Of a stretch of 64,000 nt of DNA, positions 1 through 12,000 are shown piece by piece (within the stretch, counting starts at the first letter, position 1; every line of letters starts with the position of its first letter). Source of the stretch: Tigriopus japonicus. Lineage: Eukaryota; Arthropoda; Copepoda; Harpacticoida; Harpacticidae. Below the pieces are notes generated by a model that saw only the letters and a program-made list of their open reading frames with translations, was not told the origin of the DNA and did no database searches. The DNA is taken from contig JAAGOF010000203.1 of assembly GCA_010645155.1 (NCBI GenBank), positions 120,300-184,299 on the forward strand, given 5' to 3'. Both the position numbers and the translations under genes were made by a program.

Positions 1-2873
1 GCAAGACCAGAGATGTAAGTCAAATTATTCGGAAGGCCAAATTTGACTTCGGTATTCCACAACCCAAAATGAGTAGCATAACACAAAAGTCTTCCATAAT
101 GGGTTTGGTGTTCCTTTCAACCGAGCAGTCTACTCGACTGGGTGAGAAAGGAGGTCGGTTCCACTCGAACTTCTATGTATGTACGTACGTGGAGGAGGAG
201 GTCCTTAAGTGAGTTGCCGAGAGGAAATGGTGATCGTTGATTAATCCAGTTGATTTCCTCGAGTCTCACTCACAACAAAAGCCTCTTTCATATTCAAATA
301 TGAGTGCACTCTTCATAATCAAGGTGCAATCAATTTCTCGTAGGAATGAAATATTCATGCCAGGGTGGTTTGACACTTTAGAGAAGGCTTAATGAGAGTC
401 GTTCACTCCTCAATCTCTCACGTGCCTGAATTCTCTTAAGATGAATAGAGCGTAGGCATAAAGATGAACATATTTGGACCTATGAAAGAAGATACCAAGC
501 TGTTTTGGCCACCATGGTTTTTTTAGTTTTTAGTTCGGCCTTACTCTCCAGATCACGGCGCCGGAGACATTCTTATCATTTCTAACCCGAAGTGCTCGTG
601 GCTCAGATTTAAGTACCATTGCGGGAAAATAGTACCGTCAACTTCAAGTGAGACTAGTCAAGATTGTGTCCTGGAATAACGGCAAAGATAATTACTCGCC
701 AAGGTTACGTGAGACAGAGAGATACGAGCAAGATGTCGGATGCTTGTAATGAAGTTTCCACTGAAATTCTAGATTCTGCAAGTGGCTCCTTTACTCCCTT
801 TGTTATGAACCTTAGTCATCTTGAAGGGGAAACTTTAATGTGTCTGGAGCGATTATAAGTTAGTGTGGTGACGTGAGATGATAATGAATTTGCACACTTA
901 CATTCTGATTTATTAACTAGCCATGGCTTACTTTTGTAAATGGTTCCGTTTAAGCGAACACTATCTTCCATTCTATGATTCCTTTGTTTAAGCACAAGGG
1001 TTAAAAATAAAGCGCTCAAGAGTTTTTGGCTCGTGTTGTCCACATTGTTTGAAACAAACGTTTTTGCTCCTGAACCTCCATTCTAATGTTCCAAAAATAC
1101 TTCTACAAAGTTCAAAATTACTGCATTGGTGATATATAGGGCTGAATATTTTAGGTTAACTTTTTGGGCAAATTATGACATAATTAGGTTGCCCAAAACT
1201 ACGTTTAGACTAATCTCTCATTTTTCTTTATTGAGATGACCTCAGCTGCATATTTGTAACCTGTTTTCAAGGTCCAACAATTGAATGAAGATCTTTAACA
1301 TTAAAGACTTATTTTTAAAGGCAATATGCGTAAGTAAGTTCACAATTCCAGGTCCACTCTTCATAGGGCAAAGTTGAAAATATACCCATGGTGTCACTAA
1401 ATGCCAAAGTCAAAGATGAACCATTGGATATGCTTTTTACTAAATTTCGACTTCAATCAGGCAAAACTACGATCTTTTAAGGCTATGAATGGCCAAATGA
1501 CAAACCCTTATTCGCAAATGAGATCATAACTGAATAATAAAATAATTTTACCATCAAAAAACATCATGGAAGGTCAGCAAGCTCGGCGCCATTCATTCGT
1601 AAAAACGTGTGCCACTCTATGAAAATACTTTTTGTGGAAGACTCAAATGTACTGTTTACCGACCGGTGTATATCTGTGTACGGATACCTTTTCTGGATTT
1701 TATTGCCGAACGCACGGAAAGTGGAAAGTTATAGCCAAGCAAATATGTTGGCAACCCATCTACAGATTTTATTTGTCTAGCTCAGCAAGCATTAGCCCAA
1801 TTTTTTTCTCGCTCATTTTTTGCGCAATCACCAATGTGGGCAAGCAAAACATTTCGTCGAAAAACCAAATAGAATATTTCGACTTTGAATAAAAACACCC
1901 TGTTATGAGCGATCAAAGAACCAGATAGATTCTTTTCCATGATATCAGGCAAGAAGCACGGAAATCATGGAGTGGGAGGCTAGCAAAGAGAATTATGATT
2001 TTCAGCAGAAATGAATCATTTGCGTTCTTCTGCAAAAGAGACCTTGTTTGCAATGAGAAGAACACGTATTTCAAATTTCAGCCCAATCAAATGCCGGAGT
2101 GAAAAGTTATGCCTTCTCAAACTTATGTACTAAAGAGAGCATAGAAAGAATGAATTCGCCCTTTTGTGGTAAAACGATTACCAGAAACGGGCTAGTTCAT
2201 TCTTTCTCGGTGGGTTGGGATTTGCACTGAACTTTGAGTGAGCATAACTTTTGTCTCCGACGTTCGACTGAGCTGAAAATTGAAATACGTATTCTTGTCA
2301 ACATATGCAAGGTCTCATTTGTAGAAGAACGTTATTGAATTGTTCTTACTAAAAATCATTTTTCTCATTGCTAGCCTCCCACTCCATGATTCCAGTGCTT
2401 CTTGTATCAGGATAGAAAAGAATGCAATCTTTCTTTCGATGTAGATTTTTCCCAATTGCATCGGTCCATGAGATTCCAACAGTGCTCCGTAGATGAAGGA
2501 TTCAATTATCTCAGCAGGCACCAAGCAGTCGGTTTCTCTTAGCCTGTCTTCAAGGGTATTGTAGGACCACAATCTCTTGAAGTGCGGGGATCCCCTCGCT
2601 TTTCCATCGAATTCAATTTTGTCCTTCTTTACGCCCATTCTCTCTCTCTCGGGCTTGTCCCTTCGGGTCTTTCTTTCTCTCTTTTGGAAAGAGAAAGAAA
2701 GCTCAACCCATCTCTTTTTTTATGTTGCCATGGGGAGGGCTTCGAGCTCTAAGGTTTAACAAGGGAGCGAGAAATTAATTTGTTTTCCTCGCAATATGCC
2801 ATTCTGAACCAAACCATGCAATTCTCGACAAAAAAGAAAACTCCTCCTTCAGATAGTATTGCTTTTGTTTCAG
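1..2873. other. No supported gene apart from one transposon
   Basis: I see no convincing coding exon here. Short ORFs occur (for example 664-858 plus, with an in-frame ATG at 733) but have no recognisable motif. The missing first coding exon of the syntaxin-17-like gene downstream could lie here or beyond the window edge; I looked for an exon ending in phase 0 with a syntaxin N-terminus and found none. The 455-bp TIR element at 1,950-2,404 is the only clear structure. Confidence 0.5.
1950..2404. mobile_element. Long-TIR non-autonomous DNA transposon, copy 1
   Basis: The element starts CAAGAAGCAC and ends GTGCTTCTTG. The two arms pair imperfectly for about 100 bp (ATCATGGAGTGGGAGGCT on one side, its complement on the other), and an inner inverted repeat lies around a CCCTTTTGTGG motif. 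It is flanked by a 7-bp direct repeat TATCAGG (1,943-1,949 and 2,405-2,411). A second copy of almost equal length lies at 12,068-12,517 in the opposite orientation. No ORF is supported. Superfamily is not assigned: 7 bp does not fit the usual 8-bp hAT or 9-bp Mutator rule exactly. Confidence 0.85.
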
Positions 2874-3069
2874 CTTCAAACTGAAGGTGATTGGGTCAAA
2901 GTCCGTCATGAGGTGAATTTAGCTTCTCGAGCAGTCCATCAACTTGGATCCCTTCTTTTTGAAATGGAAATCCTTCGGAGTTATTTGGAACCAATCGAGT
3001 TGCCATATTTCGATGCCAAGGTGATCCCGGCCAAAACCAGTGCTTTAGTCGTGATCCATGGCCTTCAAG
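2874..3069 (+). CDS. STX17: STX17 exon: N-terminal helical region
   Basis: The exon begins after a pyrimidine-rich tract and CAG, opens in phase 0 with LQTEGDWVKVRHEVNLASRA, and ends ...HGLQ with one base before GTAAGA. The pattern W-x-K-x-x-x-E...A-x-x-x-x-Q-L followed by FEMEILR and an LPYFDAKV segment resembles the syntaxin-17 N-terminal domain, which in vertebrates runs as WDKLHEE...VQQL...EIEKL. The preceding coding exon should end in phase 0. Confidence 0.72.
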
Positions 3070-6000
3070 GTAAGAAAAAATACAAAAAGAAGCCTCATTT
3101 GAAACTCACAAGAAGGTGACGAAGATCGTTTTTGGTAATACGAATTTGAATTCTGTTCACTTTCCATTTATGAACTGATGAATACATGTTTAAGAACAGC
3201 ATAATTAAGCCGGTGAAAAAATAAATGGGAGTGGTGCCAAATGAAGGCTGGACTCGTCATTTGTCAACCCTCAAAAGAATGATGTTGAAGAAAGTAATTT
3301 CAGGTGCCACTCATCGATTGGATTGAAAACATGAGCCTTGAAAAATAAAACCAGTGAGGCAACATGAAAGTTAACAATGTTTAATACAAATCTAGAAGTC
3401 TCGAAGGACACACGATATACCGATATTCAATGGTGACAAGCTAGTTGCTGAACCTTGACTTCACTATGACCCCTTGGCTTGGCCTTTTTTTTGGACGAAA
3501 TGTACTGTAGGACAAAAGAGGCAAAAAATAATATAAGTTGACGTCGCGGTTTGTTGACAGCACAGACCAGTTCAAATTTTGTGGCTGTGGCCAATATCAA
3601 CCATCGTTGATGGTTTCAAAAACAACGCGTTTGTGAAGCCATGGAATGCTCACCGAAGAGAGGGAGGCTTTCGGCCCTTCAAAGACCAAGAAGCTTCAGA
3701 TTGCAAAGAAGCCCATTAAGTTTTCATTCTTCTATGAAATATGGCTGTTCACGGTCTACCTTCCTTTACCTTAGTATTGCTTTTATTACAGGTAAAGCTG
3801 CAAATTTAGAGCACATGTGGCACCCTGTGTATTTTATATTTACCAATCTACTCATTTAAGCGGCCTAAACGATATTGTCGTCTTCATCGCCGTCATTTGC
3901 TTGAAGTCCTTGTTCGTATGTACAGGGTGCGTACTCGATTGCCATCAATTTCACTCAATTTTTAAAAGAATAAAAAGACAACTAAAACTTATTCAATGGG
4001 ACAAAAATCCGTGAGTGCGTGACCGCTTTTTTCAAGTAGCGAAGGGCCTACTTTACCATTTTAAGAGACTTCTATTGTAGTAATGCTTCAGTAGAAATGC
4101 AATTACATGATATTTTCGACAGTCTATTCCCAAAGTTAGGCGGAGTTCTCTTAGGGGAGATATTTATCTACGTGATGAAAGAGTCTTTGTACAGATTGGT
4201 TGACATATTGTTGAGGATGAGGCACATAAAAAAATGATTGCCCTTATATTTAGGGTGTCTTGGTGCATTCTGGCTGGATTACCGAACAGAAACAGACGGC
4301 AGCAGACAAGTCATCTTTCTGATGGCAGCACTTCGTCTTTTCCCGCCTGTTGCTTTTGGCCCTGATTGCCAGAGAGTTATCAAACAAGGCTGAGTCACGG
4401 ACTTGGCTGAGTACAGATAGATGGATGACCACAAATCAAGAGTCGAGATCAGTGAGAAGTTCTGGTTGAGGCAAGCCCCCTTTGTGGTGGGATCAAGGAT
4501 TTGGCAACTTCAAAATCAAAGAGCAAGCAAGAGCGGTCAGGGTCAAACGCAATTTGGGCTTGCTGATCTTTGATAACTTCTGCCTAATCTGCCCTCAACA
4601 CCTAACTCACGATAGCAGCAAGAAATTTTTTGCCGCCTCAAATCAGGATCATTTTTAATATGCCTCATCCTCAACAATATGTCAACCAATCTGTACAAAG
4701 ACTCTTTCATCACGTAGATAAATATCTCCCCTAAGAGAACTCCGCCTAACTTTGGGAATAGACTGTCGAAAATATCATGTAATTGCATTTCTACTGAAGC
4801 ATTACTACAATAGAAGTCTCTTAAAACGGGAAAGTAGGCCCTTCGCTACTTGAAAAAAAGCGGTCACGCACTCACGGATTTTTGTCCCATTGCAATGAAA
4901 CTTTCGTATATTCTTTATTTACTTAAAATCAAGTAGTTTATCGAATTAAATCGCCTCTGGCGGCCACAACCTCCTCTAGGCGTAACCTGAAATGGCTTCA
5001 GGCATGGGCAACGTTGGCCCTGGTCATGTTGGTGAACATCTCCTTGATGCTATTGATGAGGGCAGCCTTGGTGTTATGTGGAGATCTGTTGACATCTCTC
5101 TCACTGACGCCCCAGATAAAATAGTAAAAATGATGAGCATGCCTGGTTCTAGCCGATGTTTTAGGCACTTGAGAAGTGCTTTGGTCTTCTCCAAACGTGT
5201 CTCCTTTGTCTTATCGGACATGAAGTGGTCACAGCGGAGGGTGTAGAACCTGTATTGGATGTCCTCCTTGACAATCTTGCAGATGAGGCCCTTGCTAACC
5301 TCCAGTTCCACGCCCGTGTTGAGCAAGACTGCCTTGGATCGTCATCAATCATGGTTTGCACCTGCTGGACCATTTCTTCACAGAGGGCGTCACTGTAGCG
5401 GCGGTGCTCCTTCCTCTGAATGTCGAAGTTATCGTCGTCACCTCCTTTGTTCAAAAACTTGTATTCATAGTGTGGTAGGAGATGTGCTTGATTTCCGTGA
5501 TCCCCCTTGCCGTCCGTCCGGCGCAAAGGCCAGTCACTATGGCCCATAGTTGGACTTCTTGTCGGTTTATGTTCATTTTTTGACTAAAATGCTTGCAGCA
5601 AAAAAGGAAGAGAAAACTCAACTGAATCAATAGACACCCAAAGCTGGGCGCTGAGCAAACAAGAGACCGAGAAGTTTGAAAATGTAATGGCAATACCGTA
5701 CGCAACCTGTATATGTGGAAAAGAAGTCCTTGTATTTGTTGGTTATTTGAGAGGCCAAAGGAATTACTGAGTTCAGATTTTCGTCCTCTTTTTCATTTGC
5801 TAACCTTTGCTTTACTTACTAACCCTGGGATACAATAACACTGGCAAATGATAAGCTTTTGAATTGAAGCATCACAAATTCCACCTGAGAATGGCTAGCT
5901 GTCTCGTTTTCATCCTCATCCAAACGAAAAATGTATTGTTCCTCCGAGAAATCGTTTCAAACAAACCAAGATTTATGACTGGACTCCAACTGCGTATTTC

Positions 6001-9000
6001 ACTTGTCCATTAGGGAAATCGAAACTTCCAACTTCTATCTATTCCTGCACTACTCTAGCTAGCTCTCTGTGGGTCTTTTACAAAGGAGTTCCTCCCCGTG
6101 GAACAACCAAGATTAAGCCATGCAACTTTCATAGCACTGTATGTACTCTGTTGCCAACTCTCTGTACGGGTTCTGGTCATAGATATGTATAGATGCGAGA
6201 TACTTAGTTTTTGCCGGACAATTGCTGAAAAAAAGGTTGCGTAAATCATTCCAAATTTTCCAAGGAACATTGATGTACTATGCAGGGTTGGTTCAAGCAA
6301 CACCCTCTAGTGTCTTCTGGCCAAACAAAGAGATAAGGTTTGTTCCATCTGAAACTGTTGGTTTGAATTTGTTGCCTTCCATTTGTTATACAGAATACAT
6401 TAGAAGTGAACATCCACTGATGTGATTTGAGGCAGGGCTAGACAAATTGCAAATCATTTTCATGATCAACCCTTTTTTTCAAAGACTGGAGTGAACCAAC
6501 CCTGAGAGTGTGTCCAATTTGAGTATGACCAGAACAGGGACCTCTCACCACAGGACGCAAACTTCAGCTGATACGTAGCCCAGAAAGACCCATAAAACTG
6601 CCGTTAATTTGAACAAAATTCCCAAAAGACAATAGTAAAAGGTGGTGTTTGTTAGCAAAGGTCACTTCAGAACAAAGTTACAGCATGAGATAGCGCTCCT
6701 TTTCTTGCCATGAATTCTTAAAATGATGCTTTCTGTTCTCAAGAATGAGTCAAAACTGAGCTGCTTCAGACCAAAGTCTTACACAAAACTGAGAATGAAT
6801 CTCAATAAACACATGTATAACTTGAATATAATAATACCTAGAGTCTTTTAGTCTCTAATAGTACCAACATCAGACAACCGGTTCAATTATACACAGATCA
6901 AGCTTCATGAAAATTAGGTGCCTTTTCAGAAAACTGGCTATGTTATCAAAAACAAGACAGATACACATACTAGAAAGATGTCTAGACAATTCATCCACTG
7001 ATTTAGTATTAAATATTGAATGTTGCGTACATAACCCTTCCCTATTGCTCACTCCTTGGGACCTTTTTGGGCTCTTAAAAACAACAACTAACAGCTGTCT
7101 TTGCATCCTCTTCTGTAAGTATATTCATGACCAAAAACTCCCAGTGTTTACTCCCAGCGACAAGGCTTGAATTAAGAGAGCTTGTTGTAGTGATGTGACT
7201 TGGGCAAGTAATGAGTCATCACAGACACCCAAGAACAAGTTGTTGACAAACATTACTTGGGCAATACACCAATACACTTGGCAAGCTCAAGGAACGTTGG
7301 AAGATGCAGTTGCCGGCAGTTGCTCTTTGAAGAGTTAAGATACTTGCAGTGTGACTTAGAAGAAAAAAATGTCAAGTTGCATTTTAGATGATCTTTTGAC
7401 CTTAATAATTTAGCAATAAATAGTGGAAGTGATACAAAAATTATTTCAATTTGCATAGCATTTGCAAAACCATGTTTTTTTTTGTTTCGGTTCTAGGCCA
7501 CACATGAATGCACTTTTGAGGCTAATCAAGACCGAGATCTAGAAGTCACACTTCCGGAACAATCTCGTTTACTCAGATTTGCCGGCATGAAAAAGTAAAA
7601 TGCCATATATTTTTTTTGTATTCTCGAAATCTTTTGCATTTCCCCATGNNNNNNNNNNNNNNNNNNNNNNNNNNNNNNNNNNNNNNNNNNNNNNNNNNNN
7701 NNNNNNNNNNNNNNNNNNNNNNNNNNNNNNNNNNNNNNNNNNNNNNNNNNNNNNNNNNNNNNNNNNNNNNNNNNNNNNNNNNNNNNNNNNNNNNNNNNNN
7801 NNNNNNNNNNNNNNNNNNNNGGCTAATCAAGACCGAGATCTAGAAGTCACACTTCCGGAACACTCTCGTTTACTCAGATTTGCCGGCATGAAAAAGTAAA
7901 ATGCCAAATATTTTTTTAGTATTCTCGAAATCTTTTGCATTTCCCCATGTGAGAGAATTGAAGTGTGTAATTTTCTTAAAAATACATCCTTTCAAAGGTG
8001 TGGGCCCTATTTAGCTGAATCAGCCTGGTTTAGTGAGATTCATATGGCAAGTTTATTCTTCATTCTTAGCAAATTTGGCAAACCTGTTAGCTGGGAAAAG
8101 TACTTGTGCAGACACCCAAGCTATGCCAAGCTTCAGCAAGCCCAAGCACTGTGTCAGTACAGCTTGCCCAATCTCTTGTTTGCCCCCCATCACTAGCTTG
8201 TTGATGGTTGATTGCAACAGGGTGGTCCAGGTCAACAACTTTAAATAATAGTAAAAATGTTTATTGCAATTTTTTTTAATCATTTGACATACAGTGTATG
8301 TTATCGTGAATTTTAATAAATGGTAGTCGCTGTTGGGCGCCGTTTGAGGCATCATGTCCATTTTGTCGACTTCGAAGGTCTTTGTTTCCGTCATTGTTCC
8401 ATTTGGCTGTTGTTCTTTGTCCTTTGTCATTTCAGTCCACCTTGTATAGTCGTGAAAAAGGACTTATCCTTCCCAGAGAGGTCAGAGAGGAGATTCAAAC
8501 TCAAGACTTCTCTCTTGACAGGAAGGTGCCTTATCCACTTGACCACATCTCCTCCCAAAAATGAGGCCTACAAAATGATAGGCGAGACTGGCCCAGTATG
8601 TAGTATCTGTTAATATCTGTGGTTCTGGTTAGTTAGTCGAATAACAAACAGTGTTATAGAGTCATTCCGAGCTGACCTTGTGAAACATTGTCATGAGGAA
8701 GGAACTAGGAGCACGATCCAATAAAGATTTCATTGAGCCTTGAAGACATTTTATGACCCTAAGCAAGGACCCCACCAATGGTATTTGTACGGATGATAAC
8801 AATGTTCATGGCACATCATCTTGTTATGTTTGTGTCCCTTATTTATTGTGAGTCAGGCGTTAGGACCAGACGAACACAACATATTGCCATATTGCGAGGC
8901 ACATCAAAGGATCAAAAGACTGAAAAACATGTTTCACTTGCCGTCAGGTTTCTTGTGCAGCGTATCTCAATACTATTTCATTAGAATTTAGAGTTATTGC

Positions 9001-12000
9001 AGACACCAAAGTTATCATTCGAACATGTAACATGATTTCGATATGAAACCAATGTTTAATCCAAGACTTGTTTGGGACTTCCCTTACATTTCACACATCT
9101 CTTATGCAAGAATACTCGACTTTTGTCGAATAGAGAGTTTTGGTCGACAGATTTGGCTAAATGTTAAGTTTGAAAGTGATGATTAACAGACCTGTGTCAG
9201 TGAAATCAAAGTCATGTAATTGCAAGTTGGCCGCTCTGATTTGGTCTCTCTTGCCTTCTCCTTTTCCTTTTTTCTCCTTCCTCATATGTAGAGGGTGACT
9301 AATTTTGAAACTGAAGTTGACATTTTACATTTGTAATAACTTCAAAATGAGGCAAAAATCTTGATATCCTTAAAATTTAAGACTGTTTTTTGATACAAGA
9401 ATTAACAACTTGCTGTGAACTGCTGCTGATTTCAAATCACCGGGGATGTACTAGAGGCATTCAAACTTAGCAAAGCATATGGCGTATTTTCGGAATTTCT
9501 CTATTTTCCATATCCTTACCCTTAGAAGAAGGGGGCTTTATACCACATTTTCCGAAGTTTGTACCAGAAAAATCTAATTAAAAAATACGAGATGGGAAAA
9601 AATCTCCTGTTTTGGTATCCATATTTGTTTGTTTGTTTGTGGTGGAGTCAGAACGTAGCTTCGCAGCTGCGATCTGATAGAGGCTGTCCGCCATATGGGG
9701 ATATTGCCACTCCACTTGGACAAGCCAACAAGCATTAATTTTTACCTCAACCTCGGGAATGACCCCAGGTTCGCCCATTTAAGCCGTCAAGGGCCGTGAC
9801 TACTGCATGTAACTGAATACCACAGGTCACTAGAACTCGGCAAGCCCGGGATCGAAACGGGGCTTGCCTATTTTTGCATTGAAAGACAGTTCAACGCTAA
9901 ATTTTGACTCCGAAGAGTTGAGTTTGCAGATTTGATTTTTGCATTGAAAGACGGTTCAAATGCTAAGTTTTGACTCCGAAGAGTTGAGTTTGGAGAGTGG
10001 CAGTCAGCCGGGATCGAACCCCAGCCTTTCGCACGACAAACCGACGCAGTACGCACTACGCCATGCCTCACCCCCTGTATCCATATTTAAATTGAATTTA
10101 CAAAATTATTTCTGAAAATTATGTTTGATCCCCAAACCAGTCTAGAAAATCAGGCTTTTCTGCTAATTTTCTCAAAAAGTCTCCAAAATGCAAAACAAAA
10201 TGCAAATAAGCGCTCTAAATGCAAATCGATGCAATTAAGTGCTCAAAATGCAAAGTGCAAAGAAATTTTTTTGCATCAAAATACCAGGTCTAGTCATAAG
10301 TATTTCAAGTACATTTTGTGTGTGGGTTCAGCCAAAATTACAAAAGAAGATGACTGAGGGATTCATTTAAATCGATTTCTTGAAGAACCGTGTTCAAAAT
10401 GGACTAAAATGGAACCTTAAAACATCAACCGAATTTTTCAAAATTTCTTGGCATAACCCACCTTACAGTGTCTTTGACATTGCAACAAAAATTTTTATCG
10501 CAAAATGTATTTTAAGTGCTTTTAAGTAAGATTATATTTTACATTGAGCTATTTTTAGAAATTAACTTCAAAACTCAAGAAAAATCAGTTTTTTTTAATT
10601 TACGGATTTTTAACCAATACACAGTATGCCATTCCAAATAAATGTCAAGAGAAGATAAAATCCGAGTGGGGAAAAGTCATGCCTGATAAAAGCATAGGTC
10701 TGTAAAGAAGTTAGAATTAGCTGCTCGATATAGTCCTTAAACAGAGGGCTGGTCAGGGATAATGGATAAAAAGTTGTCAAGATGAGACTTAAAACAAAAC
10801 TTAACAATGAGTTTCTTTCGCGACATTGAAAAGCCAGCCATGACATTGTCCAAAAATTTCCGATAGGCAATTTCAAGTCCGGTATCAGAACGGTTCTTCT
10901 TCTGCGGGTGTGAATTAACGTCTAAAAGTTTCCTTGAGAAAGGCCAGGGAGGAGAATCGAACCTGGGGATCCCTCTCGTTATAGAAAATTGCGCTAGCCA
11001 TGACACCCCGCCTCCTTCAATCAGAAAGAAGCTAATTCTAAAACGTAACTCTAAATCTAAAGAATCTACTACATTAGATCGAACTCGGGACCCTTATATA
11101 GAGACTGGCCGTCATAGGTGTCAACGGTGCTGATGGTTCATGCTGGTGATTGGGCGAGACATAGCATCTGCCATAGACCACTGTAACGGGGAGTAGTGAG
11201 GTCTATGCATCTGCATTCAGCTAATTTTGACACAGTTCTAGGTCTAAACAAAACGGTCACAAGTACATAGGTCACAGTAAAACGGTCACGAAAAAAGGTC
11301 AAAGTAAAAAGGTCACACGGTAAAAAGGTCACGATGAAAAATCTCTTTTCCATGGATATTATAGTGGTCCACCCGGAATTTCTTAGCAGTAAGTATTTCT
11401 TGTAGATCTTGAAAGAAGGTGTAATTCTGACTCCAGAGGGATGAGAGAACACCCTCCTCCATGATCTGCCGGATCCGGGGCGAGTTGGGACCGAAAAAAT
11501 GTTGGGCATGACTTCCTGTTGACTTATGAGACCTCCAACCGGTAAATCTTAGGGTCCAATGGAATAATCTTCAAACATGGAAAATACCAGGGTCCATGGG
11601 TTCACCCCTTTAGCTATCTCAGGAGCTGCATGTGACCTTTTTACTTTGAATTTTTACCCTGTGACCTTTTTGCCGTGATCGTGTTACGGTAACCTTTTTA
11701 CTGTGACCTATTTACCGTGCCCTTTTTTTACCTTGTGACCTATTTACCGCGCACCCTTATTTCTTTGTAGGTTGAGTTTTCAGTCACCCAATCGTGGGAT
11801 ATTAATTGGTGCTTGTTTAAACTTCACACTAATCAAAATACACTTTTTACAAAACAGGTATATGCTTTAGACACTTTTGCAGCAGGCTTGAAGATTTTCA
11901 TTAATCAAAATGCGCTATCAAATGAGCTAATTGGTTTAGATGTGTTTCTGATAGGAAAAGGTTTCTTTTAATCATAAACTTACGCTTCCCGCTTGTTGAG

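Larger units (their letters stand above)
3923..5709 (-). mobile_element. Mariner-family element interrupted by a foldback element
   Basis: The ends are imperfect inverted repeats of about 30 bp: CAGGGTGCGTACTCGATTGCC at the left, and at the right the complement of CAGGTTGCGTACGGTATTGCC. Both are preceded by TA, the standard target of Tc1/mariner elements (TA at 3,921-3,922 and 5,710-5,711). The interior encodes a degenerate mariner transposase on the minus strand. An 899-bp foldback sequence (3,994-4,892) interrupts it close to the left end; without it the element is about 890 bp, shorter than the usual 1.3 kb. Confidence 0.82.

Noticed and set aside
664..858. Candidate first exon of STX17 (inner ATG, MSDACNEVSTEILDSA...)
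   Set aside because: It starts like some syntaxins but lacks the expected helix pattern and reaches a stop before any donor in the required phase.
7520..7949. Real tandem duplication in the hAT-like element
   Set aside because: The second genomic copy has the segment once, and the Ns between the flanks point to an assembly join of alleles.
11080..11150. Another tRNA-like SINE head (GGGTCCCGAGTTCGATCTAAT on minus)
   Set aside because: Only a B-box-like motif is clear; no convincing A box at the right distance.
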